Shown here: positions 52,518-60,929 of the stretch, one piece after another
Numbering within the stretch: position 1 is the stretch's first letter
How the letters are laid out: each line of letters begins with the position of its first letter
NCBI GenBank assembly: GCA_020632715.1
Contig: JACKFA010000005.1
Span: 62,001-126,000, forward strand
Direction: 5' to 3'
DNA length: 64,000 nucleotides
DNA from: Deltaproteobacteria bacterium
GTDB lineage: Bacteria > Myxococcota_A > UBA9042 > PHBI01
Position numbers and translations under genes: made by a program
The notes under the pieces: generated by a model
Databases searched by the model: none
Told to the model about the DNA's origin: nothing
What the model saw: only the letters and a program-made list of their open reading frames with translations

Positions 52518-54209
52518 TCAGAGCAGGAAGCTGACCCCCAACGCCGCGCCCCAGGCGGCCGTCCACCGGTAGGCGCTGTCTTGCCTGAGGCCGCGCCCCT
52601 CGCGCGCGCCGAGGTCGAGCGAGAGCTCGACCGCGACGCCGTGGACGACCTCGAGCGCCGTCGCGAGCCCACCCGTGAGCGAGAGGAACCGGGCCCGGCG
52701 CGAGGCGCCGTCGTCGTAGCTCTGCCACACCTGGCCGCCGGCGAGCTCGACGAACGGCGAGAAGCGCAGCCGCCACACGTTGACGCCGTACCCGAGCTGC
52801 AGCGAGCCGAGGAGCGCCCGCGCGTCGTAGCGCCAGCTCGGGAACTCGCCGCTGTCGAAGCCGACGCCGACGCCGACCCGCGCGAGCCACGGCCCGCGCT
52901 CGACGCGCGCCGTCGCCGACACGATCCACGGCGGCGCGAGCACGCGGTCGTCGCCGGCCGCGAGGTGCATCTCCGCGCCGAGGAACACGGTCGTCGCCTC
53001 GCCCTCGACCCCCACCTCCGCGGCGACCGCGGCGGGCGCGAAGTCGCCGTCGTCCCCCTTCCGGGTCACGACCGTCATCGCCCGCCCGAAGGAGAGCGCC
53101 GGCGCCGCCGCGACGTGGCCACCGACCACCCCGCGCCCGCCCGGCTCGAGCACGAGCGACCGGATCACCTTCGGCGGCCCCTCGCCGAGCTGGAGGAGCT
53201 GGACGTGCCCCGGGTGGACGCGCCGCTCCACGCGCTCCCCGGCCCCCTTGTAGAGCGTGAACTGCCCGCCGTCGTCGAAGCGCACGGCGAGCTCACCGCC
53301 GACGCCCGCGCCGAGCACGAGCGTCGCCGGGGCCCGCGGGACCCACGCGAAGCGGAAGGCCCCGTCGGAGCGCGTGAAGTCCTTCCGGACCGGCAGCTGC
53401 TCCCGGTCGATCTGGCGCGCGAGGTCCCGCGTGCGGTCGCGGACGTACTCCCAGACGGCGCCCAGCGTGATCCCGAGCTCGTCGCTCCGCGCCCGCGTCA
53501 GCGCCTCGACGAAGGCCGTCGTGAAGAAGCCGCCCCGCTCGGGGTCCTCGAACGCCGACCCGCTCGAGGCCGCGAGCCAGACGACGCCGTCGGTGTGGAG
53601 GGCGTCGTCCGGGACGACGCGGTCGAGCGCGAAGCCGCGGTCGGGGACGACCCCCTTCGCGACGGTGCGCCCGCCGTCGAGGCTCGCCGCGTGGCACGCG
53701 TCGAGCACGTTCACGCGCAGGTCGGCGCCGAGCCCGCCGAGGGCGCGGTCGAGCTCGCGCGCGTCGAGGGGGCCGTCCGCGAGCAGGAGCTGCCCGTCGA
53801 GGCCGTGCCCCGAGTAGTAGAGCAGGAAGAGCACGTCGTGGTGGCCCGGGAAGTCGCGCCGATCGGCGGCGATGGTGGCCCGGAGGCGGCTCACGGCGGC
53901 GAGGACGGCGCCGCGGGCCGGGCGCGTGAGCACGATCGTGCGCGGCGCGCGGTCGTCGAAGCCGCTGTGCGCCCGGAGCGCGTCGCGGACGAGCGCCGCC
54001 TCGGCCTCGGCGTGCGTGAGCGGCTCCTTCACGGCGCCGCTCCCGTCGACGCCCACGTTCGAGCCGATGATGAGCGCGTAGCGCATGACCGTCGCGCGCG
54101 CCTCGGGGGCCGCGGCGCCGAGCGCGACGAGCGCGACGGCGACGAGCCCGAGAACGCGCACGAGACGGACGAGTCGGGCGGGGCCGCGGGCGGAGTGAAC
54201 GTCGTTCAC
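52518..54209 (-). CDS. caspase-fold (peptidase C14-like) protease with C-terminal beta-rich domain
   Basis: This is a 563-residue exported protein with a signal segment 14-40. A caspase-like p20 domain fills about 42-290 (MRYALIIGSN; His135 in YYSGHGLDG; Cys172 in LDACHAAS), so the His/Cys dyad is intact. The second half (about 310-563) consists of alternating beta strands ending LGVSFLL, as in a small outer-membrane barrel. GTG 54209 overlaps the stop of the upstream Ig-like lipoprotein by 4 bp (GTGA). The substrate and activation are unknown. Confidence 0.85.
   Translation of the reverse strand: MNDVHSARGPARLVRLVRVLGLVAVALVALGAAAPEARATVMRYALIIGSNVGVDGSGAVKEPLTHAEAEAALVRDALRAHSGFDDRAPRTIVLTRPARGAVLAAVSRLRATIAADRRDFPGHHDVLFLLYYSGHGLDGQLLLADGPLDARELDRALGGLGADLRVNVLDACHAASLDGGRTVAKGVVPDRGFALDRVVPDDALHTDGVVWLAASSGSAFEDPERGGFFTTAFVEALTRARSDELGITLGAVWEYVRDRTRDLARQIDREQLPVRKDFTRSDGAFRFAWVPRAPATLVLGAGVGGELAVRFDDGGQFTLYKGAGERVERRVHPGHVQLLQLGEGPPKVIRSLVLEPGGRGVVGGHVAAAPALSFGRAMTVVTRKGDDGDFAPAAVAAEVGVEGEATTVFLGAEMHLAAGDDRVLAPPWIVSATARVERGPWLARVGVGVGFDSGEFPSWRYDARALLGSLQLGYGVNVWRLRFSPFVELAGGQVWQSYDDGASRRARFLSLTGGLATALEVVHGVAVELSLDLGAREGRGLRQDSAYRWTAAWGAALGVSFLL
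54195..54209. promoter_or_regulatory. 15-bp palindrome at the caspase start codon
   Basis: On the minus strand GTGAAC-GAC-GTTCAC; its first GTG is the caspase start codon. It is identical to the site at 28139-28153. As an mRNA hairpin it could hide the start; as DNA it could be an operator. Because it falls in coding sequence, chance is also possible. Confidence 0.35.
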
Positions 54210-56104
54210 AGGGCGTGCTCCTGGTCGTTCGGGCGGGGGACGCAGGGCGCCTGCGCGGTGACGGTGGCCCAGAGCCAGCCGGGACCGCTGAGCGGCCGCA
54301 CGGTGAGCGTGATGTCGTCCTCGTCGAAGAGGTTGACGAGCTCCCCCTTCGCGTCGACGAGCTCCCAGCGGTCGGTCAGCGTCGCGCCGGGCGGCGCGTC
54401 GGGCGGCACGCGGAGCGGCACGGCGACGTCGATCTCGCCCTCCGGCGACCAGAGGCTCCCGATGGGGATCTCCTCGGCCAGCGCGAGGCGGCCGTCGACG
54501 TGCCGGAGGCGCGCGCCGGCCTGCCAGTCCTCACGCCCGCCGCTGCGGAGGCGCCAGGTCTTCACGAAGGTCGCGCCTGGCGCGACCGGCGTCCCGTCCG
54601 GCACGGTCTCCGAGAGGACGACGGCGTGGCGTCCCCAGTCGGCTGCGGTCATGACCATGGTGAAGGACGGCGCGCCATCGACGGGGACGACGGCGCCGTC
54701 GCCGGTCTCGAGCCGCCACCGCTCGCGGTAGACCCCTGCGGTCGCCGGGGCGATGGCCGGGATGTCGATCTCCACCTCGCCGTACGGATAGACGACGCGG
54801 GGGATCGGCACGTCCGCGTCGCGCGAGACGCTCCCGGACTCGCGCACGAGGTGGAATCCCGGGCCCCAGCCGCGGTCCGACGGGTTCGTGAGGCGGAGCC
54901 GGAAGCGCCCATAGCGCTCGAGCGGCCAGGCGTCGGTCGGAACCGGGATGAGCCATGCCAGCTCCGCCGCGACGTCCGTGGCGACGTCGTAGCGGAACGG
55001 CAGCGCGACCAGCACGGCGCCACCGGGCTCCTCGCGGAGGGACCAGCCCTCGGCGACGTCCGCGCCGGCGTCGGGCGCGGTGAACGCGACCTCGAGGGTC
55101 ACCTCCCCGCCCGGCGGCACCGCGGCGGCGAGCGGGCGCGCACCCGCGTCGAGCGCGCGGCTCCCGGGCGCGAGGGGCGCCAGGACCCAGCTCGCCGGCC
55201 AGGTCGCCTCGCCCGTGTTGCGCACCGTCCAGCGCTGGGTGAGCGCCGCGCCGGGGGTGACGACGACGTCGCTCGCGAGCTCCTGCGCGACCACCTCGCC
55301 GCGCACCGCAGGCGGGCACGCCGCCTCGGCGCAGGCGTCGGGCGGGCCGGCCCCGCAGGCGGGATCGCGGGCGACGACCGTCGCGGCGAGGCCGATGGCG
55401 CAGGTGTAGTCGCCGTCTGGGCGCGCGGCGCCGAGGGCGACGGCGTGGCGGCCGAGCGGCGCCGTCGCGACGGGATCGGCGGTCCAGCGCGTGAGAGCGC
55501 AGGCGCCGCCGTCGGGCGGGGAGGCGCCGGCCGCGAAGGGCGCGGCGCCGGACCACGCGTGCCCGAGGGTGAGCGTGCAGTCGTAGCCGAGCGCCGCCCA
55601 CGCGGCGGCGGAGCCGTCCCACCCCGCGGGGTCGACACTGACGAGGACGTGGTCCTCGCCGTGCGAGCACTGGACGAGGGGGCGCGTGCCGGGCACCGGG
55701 AGCGACGCGAGCCAGAAGGCGGGCCCGGCGCCGGCGGCGCGGTAGCCGCGGCAGGTCGGCGGAGCGCGGCGGCCGTCGAGGCCGAAGCAGCGGGCGCCGT
55801 CGGGGCCGGAGAACGCCCACACCGCGGCCCAGCAGCCGGCCGGATCGTCGATGACCCCGTTCCCGTCGTTGTCGACGCCGTCGCAGGGATCGGGGGCGAC
55901 GGCGACGCAGGTGGATTGTGCCAGCGCGGCACTATCGAATTGACACGCCCCCTCGACGCACCGCCCGCAGGGGCCGCACACGGCGTCGTCGTCGCAGCGC
56001 GCGCCGGCGCCGGGATCGGCACATGCCGCAGCGGCGAGCCAGGCGAGGGCGAGGCCCACGACCGCGCGCCGGGGCGCGTCGTCGATGGTTCGATCTGGGT
56101 TCAC
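54206..56104 (-). CDS. lipoprotein with three NBR1-type Ig-like domains
   Basis: This is a 632-residue protein with a signal and Cys28 (LAAAAC). A Cys-rich MopE-like head (about 35-90, DPCDGVDNDGNGVIDDPAGC) is followed by a beta domain (about 95-240). Three Ig-like domains follow (about 270-365, 375-480, 510-620) with the pattern of the NBR1 central domain: TQRWTVRNTGEATWPASW, FRLRLTNPSDRGWGPGF and FVKTWRLRSGGREDWQAGAR, with GEIDVAVPLRVPPDAP. It is translationally coupled to the caspase gene. Start could also be the GTG near 56059. It may sense or bind a ligand outside the cell. Confidence 0.8.
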   Translation of the reverse strand: MNPDRTIDDAPRRAVVGLALAWLAAAACADPGAGARCDDDAVCGPCGRCVEGACQFDSAALAQSTCVAVAPDPCDGVDNDGNGVIDDPAGCWAAVWAFSGPDGARCFGLDGRRAPPTCRGYRAAGAGPAFWLASLPVPGTRPLVQCSHGEDHVLVSVDPAGWDGSAAAWAALGYDCTLTLGHAWSGAAPFAAGASPPDGGACALTRWTADPVATAPLGRHAVALGAARPDGDYTCAIGLAATVVARDPACGAGPPDACAEAACPPAVRGEVVAQELASDVVVTPGAALTQRWTVRNTGEATWPASWVLAPLAPGSRALDAGARPLAAAVPPGGEVTLEVAFTAPDAGADVAEGWSLREEPGGAVLVALPFRYDVATDVAAELAWLIPVPTDAWPLERYGRFRLRLTNPSDRGWGPGFHLVRESGSVSRDADVPIPRVVYPYGEVEIDIPAIAPATAGVYRERWRLETGDGAVVPVDGAPSFTMVMTAADWGRHAVVLSETVPDGTPVAPGATFVKTWRLRSGGREDWQAGARLRHVDGRLALAEEIPIGSLWSPEGEIDVAVPLRVPPDAPPGATLTDRWELVDAKGELVNLFDEDDITLTVRPLSGPGWLWATVTAQAPCVPRPNDQEHAL

Positions 56105-56233
56105 GAAGCTCCGGCGCGAAGGGTGCCCGGCTGGCGTTGCTTCGGCCTCGACCTCGTGTTCTACTACCGACCCCGTCCAGGTGCAACCGCCAGGCTCGCG
56201 AACCAGCGCCGCGAGCCGATCCTCGGAGGTCCC

Positions 56234-59194
56234 ATGACCCGCGTGCCCGGCGCGCACCCCGTGTCCCGCGCCCGCCTCGCCACCGCGGCGTCCCTCGCCG
56301 CGCTCGGGCTCCTCACGGCGTGCGGCACGGACGCCGCGCCCGACACCGCGATTGGGCTCTTCGCGCGCGAGGACGGGCCCACCCACAGCCTCGCCTTCTG
56401 CCAGGACCGCGAGGACAACGACGGCGACGGCCTCTTCGACTGCGCCGACCCCGACTGCACCGCGTACTTCGCCTGCTCGGGCGCCGCGAGCGACGTCGCC
56501 GACGCCGACGCGGACGCGGACGCGGACGCCAGCGTCGGCCGCGACGTAGACGCTGGCGGCGCGGGCGACACCGTCGCCGCGGACACCGACCCCGACGCGT
56601 TCCCCGCGACCTGCCTCGAGGACGTCGAGTGCGACCCGAAGCACGGCTACTTCTGCCTCGCCGGGCCGCCGAGACACTGTGGGCGCCCGGACGACTACAC
56701 GGTCGCGCCGTCGCCCACCGCGTACGGCGCCATGGGGATGGTGCTCGACGCCGGCCTCCCCGGGGATCCGGCGAGCGCCGGCGAGGTCGTGGGCTCCTTC
56801 TGCGGCGTCGAGGCGCGCTGGAACACGGCCGCCACGGACTTCTCCGTCGCCCGGTCGCTCACCGGCTGGTCCTACCAGAGCCCCGAGCTCGTCGTCCGCT
56901 ATCTGTGCCGCCGCGTCCGCTACGAGCCCGAGGCCTGCCCGATCCCGCTCCTCCGCGCGGACGCGTGGTGGGACGCCGCCGCCACGGACCCCGGGCTCGC
57001 GGGGTTCGTGCGTCTCCCGAACGGCGGCGACGCCCCGCCGCGAGCCGGCGACGTGCTCGTCTTCGACGTCGCGCCGATGGGGCACGTCGCCCTCGTGACG
57101 CGCGCGCTCGTCGGCGAGGAGATGGGCCTCGTCGAGGTCCTCGAGCAGGGCCTCGCCGAGAGCAGCCACGCCTACGCGCTGACCGTGACCGACGGCCACT
57201 ACACGATCCCATCGGCGCGCGGCTGGCTCCGCCCCGCCGACGGGATCGAGGGCTGCGGCGCGAGCGGGCGCCTCGCGTCGCTGTCGGTGCTCCCGACGCC
57301 GCAGAGCGCGGCGGCGACGACGCTCGGAGAGGCCCCTCCCAGGCTCGTCGCGGTCGACGCGGTCGTCCACGCCGCGGGCGGCCTCGGGAAGGTCGAGCTC
57401 CTCTTCCCCGACGGCGTCATCGCCCTCCAGCGCGAGCTCGGCCCGACCGCCGAGGACGCGCACCTCCTCGCCACGACCCCGCTCCCGGCCGGCTACCACG
57501 GCGAGCTCCGGATGAGCCTCGTGGTGTCCGGTCGCCCGGACGGCCCCTACACGCGGCAGCAGCTCACGGCCGACACGCTCGCGCTGCGCGTGGATCCGGC
57601 GGGCGATCCGCTCCCGGCGGCGTTCGCGGCCGCCGCGGCGGAGTATGACGTGCCGGCCTGCCTGCTCGCGGCCATCGCCGACGCGGCGACCCGCTGGAGC
57701 CAGGGTGTCACGACGCGCGGCGCGAGCGGCGTGATGGGGATCCGGGACGCCGATCTCGGCGCCGCCGCCGCGCTCGTCGGGGCTCCCACCCCCGGGGCCC
57801 TCGCCGCCCCGGACGCCGGCGCCCTCAACGTCCGCGGCGCGGCCGCGCTGCTCGCGAGCTGGGCGGAGGGCGACCCCGGCCTCGCGAGCGGCGCCCGCGC
57901 CGCGGTCGAGGCGTGGTGGCCGCTCGTCGCGCGCTACCTCGGCGCCGGGCTCGACGGCGACGTCGCCACCTCCAACGCCGTGTTCCGGGTCTACGACCGC
58001 CTCGCGCGGGGCGTGCCCGGGCGCGTGCCGCGCGTCGCCGGGCTCGACCTCGCCGCCATCGGCGCCGTCACGAGCCGGCCCGCGACGCCGGGCGAGCTCC
58101 TCGCCGGCGACGTCACCCCCGAGGACGCGGCGCTCGTGCCCGCCACCCCGCCGCTCCACCTCCGCCGCTTCGTCCCGAGCGCGGCGATGCCGCGGCACAC
58201 GTGCGCCGGGGCGTGCAGTGACGACGCCTGCGCCGAGGCGCCCGCGTGCGACCCCGAGTCGGCGGTGGCGTGCGAGGACGGCGCCCCCGTCTGGGTCGAC
58301 AGCTGCGGGGAGCCCGGGGACGGCGCGCCCGCCTGCGTCCCGGACGGGGACGGGTGCACGCTCGACCTGTGCCTCGTGGACGGTTGCGCGCACGTACAGG
58401 CGCCGGACGGCACCGACTGCAGCGACGGCACGCCGGAGAACCACGACGTCTGCTCGGCGGGGAAGTGCCAGCCTCGCACCGACGCCGACGGGGACGAGTT
58501 CTACGCGGACGCGCAGCCCCTCGACTGCCCCGGGCACGACGACGACTATTACATCCACCCCGGCGCGCCGGAGCTCTGGGACGTCCGCGACAACGACTGC
58601 GACGGCCGCAGCGACGACCAGGGCCTCGTGCGCTACACGCGCTACAAGCGCGTCTGGGCGAGCGACGACTGGGAGCACCGCTACTCGGCGACGCCGCTCC
58701 CGGCGCCGTGGGAGGCCGAGCCCGAGCGGAGGATCGAGCTCTACCCGGTCGACATGTGCTCCGGGTACCCCCAGTCACCGCAGGATGGCTGCTGCCCGTC
58801 GTGGGCGGGCGACGTCATCCTCGACCTGTGGACGGAGAACATCCCGTGCGAGGAGCGCGACCAGAGCTCGCCGCTCGGCTTCACGCTGGTCGCGCTGTCC
58901 CAGTGTTCCGGCGTGTTCGCGAGCGGGAAGCACGTCTCCCTCCTCCTCGTGGAGGACGGCGGCGAGTACGGCGACTACCGCCAGCTCGCGACGTTCGAGT
59001 GCCGGCGCCTCGGCTACGTCCTCGGGCCGGCCGCGAGGGCGTCGATGCCGAGCTCGGTCCAGATCTACCGCCTGCGGAGCCCCTCCGGCGCGGGCGGCGT
59101 CGCCGACGACCTGTGGACCGCCGACCCGAGCGCCGAGGACCGGACCCTCTACGACCGCACCGACCCGGTCTTCACCGTGCCGGTCGCGCACTGA
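56234..59194 (+). CDS. large lipoprotein with degenerate CHAP-like and transglycosylase-like domains
   Basis: This is a 986-residue lipoprotein with signal and Cys30 (LLTAC), Cys/Asp-rich repeats (60-150), then a CHAP-like amidase domain (about 185-335). There the expected catalytic Cys of YQCxEL is Ser216 (SYQSPELVVRYL), while His284 (MGHVALVTR) remains. A lytic-transglycosylase-like segment (about 462-620, CLLAAIADAATRWSQ, RGASGVMGIRD) lacks the catalytic Glu (Ala484 in its place). The C-terminus (about 690-986) is Cys-rich with DNDCDGRSDD. It probably binds rather than cuts peptidoglycan. GGAGG precedes the ATG. Confidence 0.8.
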   Translation: MTRVPGAHPVSRARLATAASLAALGLLTACGTDAAPDTAIGLFAREDGPTHSLAFCQDREDNDGDGLFDCADPDCTAYFACSGAASDVADADADADADASVGRDVDAGGAGDTVAADTDPDAFPATCLEDVECDPKHGYFCLAGPPRHCGRPDDYTVAPSPTAYGAMGMVLDAGLPGDPASAGEVVGSFCGVEARWNTAATDFSVARSLTGWSYQSPELVVRYLCRRVRYEPEACPIPLLRADAWWDAAATDPGLAGFVRLPNGGDAPPRAGDVLVFDVAPMGHVALVTRALVGEEMGLVEVLEQGLAESSHAYALTVTDGHYTIPSARGWLRPADGIEGCGASGRLASLSVLPTPQSAAATTLGEAPPRLVAVDAVVHAAGGLGKVELLFPDGVIALQRELGPTAEDAHLLATTPLPAGYHGELRMSLVVSGRPDGPYTRQQLTADTLALRVDPAGDPLPAAFAAAAAEYDVPACLLAAIADAATRWSQGVTTRGASGVMGIRDADLGAAAALVGAPTPGALAAPDAGALNVRGAAALLASWAEGDPGLASGARAAVEAWWPLVARYLGAGLDGDVATSNAVFRVYDRLARGVPGRVPRVAGLDLAAIGAVTSRPATPGELLAGDVTPEDAALVPATPPLHLRRFVPSAAMPRHTCAGACSDDACAEAPACDPESAVACEDGAPVWVDSCGEPGDGAPACVPDGDGCTLDLCLVDGCAHVQAPDGTDCSDGTPENHDVCSAGKCQPRTDADGDEFYADAQPLDCPGHDDDYYIHPGAPELWDVRDNDCDGRSDDQGLVRYTRYKRVWASDDWEHRYSATPLPAPWEAEPERRIELYPVDMCSGYPQSPQDGCCPSWAGDVILDLWTENIPCEERDQSSPLGFTLVALSQCSGVFASGKHVSLLLVEDGGEYGDYRQLATFECRRLGYVLGPAARASMPSSVQIYRLRSPSGAGGVADDLWTADPSAEDRTLYDRTDPVFTVPVAH

Positions 59195-59219
59195 ACGTGC
59201 GCGACCGACACCGCCGTAG

Positions 59220-60929
59220 TCAGTCCGGGAGGCGCGTCCAGCGGATGGCGTCGAGCTGCACGGCGCAGCCGTCGGCCGCGTGGTCGTCGACCCGGACGTC
59301 GCCTCGGCGGTCGCCCATCGTGACGTCCGCGAGGTCGACCCAGCCGCGCTGGTGGTGGTCGAGGGTGACGAGGGCGCCGGCCGGGGCGTCGTCGGAGAGG
59401 ATCACGTAGCGGACGGCGTCGCACGCGACCCAGGCGTCCTGGTAGTTGCCGGCCGGCGGCAGCGGGTCGAAGGCGTCCGGCGCCGCGAGGTGGACGGCCA
59501 CCCGGTAGGTGCCGGTGAGGCGCGCCGGGGTGACCCAGCGCCCGGTGTAGACCTGCGTCCCCGCGGGGTCGCCGAGGGTGTAGTGCATGCCGCCGCCGAG
59601 CGCGTTCGTCTCGAAGTCGTCGTGGTCGGCGACGCTCCACCAGTAGCCGCTGCCGAAGGTGCTGAAGCCGGGGTCCGCGTCGTCGACGACGACCTCGGCG
59701 GGGTCGCAGCCGTCGCACGTCCCGCAGCTCGCCCCCGTCCAGCCCTCGCCGCAGACGCAGCGCCCTGCCGCGGGATCGCAGGTCGCGTGCGCGGGGCAGG
59801 CCGCCGCGCAGCCCGTCGGGTCGGGCTCATAGACGGCCATGACGTGCGGCATCCGGCGCTTCGGCGAGACCTCCTCGACGCCGTCGAGGACGAACGCCGA
59901 GCTCCCGCCGCCGCTCAACATCGCGGTCGCGCCGCCGCCGAACGCCGTGAGGACCTCGGTCGCCCCGGCGACGTTCGCCGAGCTGCTCACGAAGAAGAGG
60001 AGGGCGTCGGCGACGCCGTCGTCATCGAGGTCGCGGGCGGCGGCGAAGGTGCGCCCGACGTAGTCGCCGTTGTCGGGGCGCGGCACGTCGCCGGCGAAGG
60101 CGCCGACGACCTCCGGGTAGTCCTCGAAGGCGAGGACGCTCCACGGGAGGACCGCGGCGGCGTGGGTGTCGTTCGACCACGCGACGACCGCGTTGTGGTC
60201 GGGGTACTCGCTGAGCCCGTAGCCGTAGCTCACGGGCTCGCCGGCGACCTGGAGGCCGTGGGTCACGAACGTCGGCTGGACCGTCGGCGAGAAGAAGGCG
60301 CCGTTCACGAGGACGCGCGGGCGCGCCCCGAGCGCGGGGCCGCGTGCGACGGCGTCGTCCCAGTGGGCGATCACGGGGCGCTGCTCGATGGAGCTCTCGG
60401 GGGGCCCGACCCAGGCGCCGACGACGCTCTCGACGCGGGCGACGCGGAGGTCGACCGCCGTGACCCAGTCCGGCGCGCCGCCGGCGTAGTCCTTCCGGTA
60501 GACCGTGACGCCGCGGCCGACCAGCACCGGCGTGAACCCGTCGGCGGCCGGGACGACGGGCTCGAGGGCGACCGGGATGCCCGTGTCGGCAGCGTCGTCA
60601 CCGTCGCTGGCGTCGTCCACGTCGGCGACGTCCGCGGCGCCGTCGTCGTCCACGTCGGCGACGTCCGCCGCGTCGACGGCCGCGTCGGGCGCGGTGTCCT
60701 CGCCGGGCTCCGTGTCGGCGACGTCGAGCTCCGGCTCGCTGTCCGTGCCCCGCGTGTCCGGCACCCCGGCGGTGTCGAGCGCGTCGAGAGAGTCGGCCGT
60801 GTCGGCGGCGTCGGGAGGCGCCGACGTGTCGGCCGTGTCGGCCGTGTCGGGCGCGTCGGCGGCGTCGTCGCAGGCGGGCGTGAGCAGGAGGGCGGCGAGC
60901 GCGAGCCCGAGAGAGAGCAGCTTCTTCAT
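59220..60929 (-). CDS. NAGPA/golvesin-like lipoprotein
   Basis: This is a 569-residue lipoprotein with signal and Cys20 (LTPAC) and a long Asp/Thr/Ala linker (21-115). A phosphodiester glycosidase-like domain follows (about 130-360; VLVNGAFFSP, MLSGGGSSAFV). Here the usual Asp of LDGGGSS is Ser, so catalysis is uncertain. A small EGF-like Cys loop (about 374-408) leads to a golvesin-like beta domain (VVVDDADPGFSTFGSGYWW, to the end). It overlaps the stop of the upstream Ig-like gene (ATGA at 60926-60929). Confidence 0.85.
   Translation of the reverse strand: MKKLLSLGLALAALLLTPACDDAADAPDTADTADTSAPPDAADTADSLDALDTAGVPDTRGTDSEPELDVADTEPGEDTAPDAAVDAADVADVDDDGAADVADVDDASDGDDAADTGIPVALEPVVPAADGFTPVLVGRGVTVYRKDYAGGAPDWVTAVDLRVARVESVVGAWVGPPESSIEQRPVIAHWDDAVARGPALGARPRVLVNGAFFSPTVQPTFVTHGLQVAGEPVSYGYGLSEYPDHNAVVAWSNDTHAAAVLPWSVLAFEDYPEVVGAFAGDVPRPDNGDYVGRTFAAARDLDDDGVADALLFFVSSSANVAGATEVLTAFGGGATAMLSGGGSSAFVLDGVEEVSPKRRMPHVMAVYEPDPTGCAAACPAHATCDPAAGRCVCGEGWTGASCGTCDGCDPAEVVVDDADPGFSTFGSGYWWSVADHDDFETNALGGGMHYTLGDPAGTQVYTGRWVTPARLTGTYRVAVHLAAPDAFDPLPPAGNYQDAWVACDAVRYVILSDDAPAGALVTLDHHQRGWVDLADVTMGDRRGDVRVDDHAADGCAVQLDAIRWTRLPD

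Noticed and set aside
54206..58678. Long minus frame extending beyond the Ig-like lipoprotein
   Set aside because: Upstream of the signal peptide near 56104 the sequence is antisense to the CHAP-like protein gene and has no family features.
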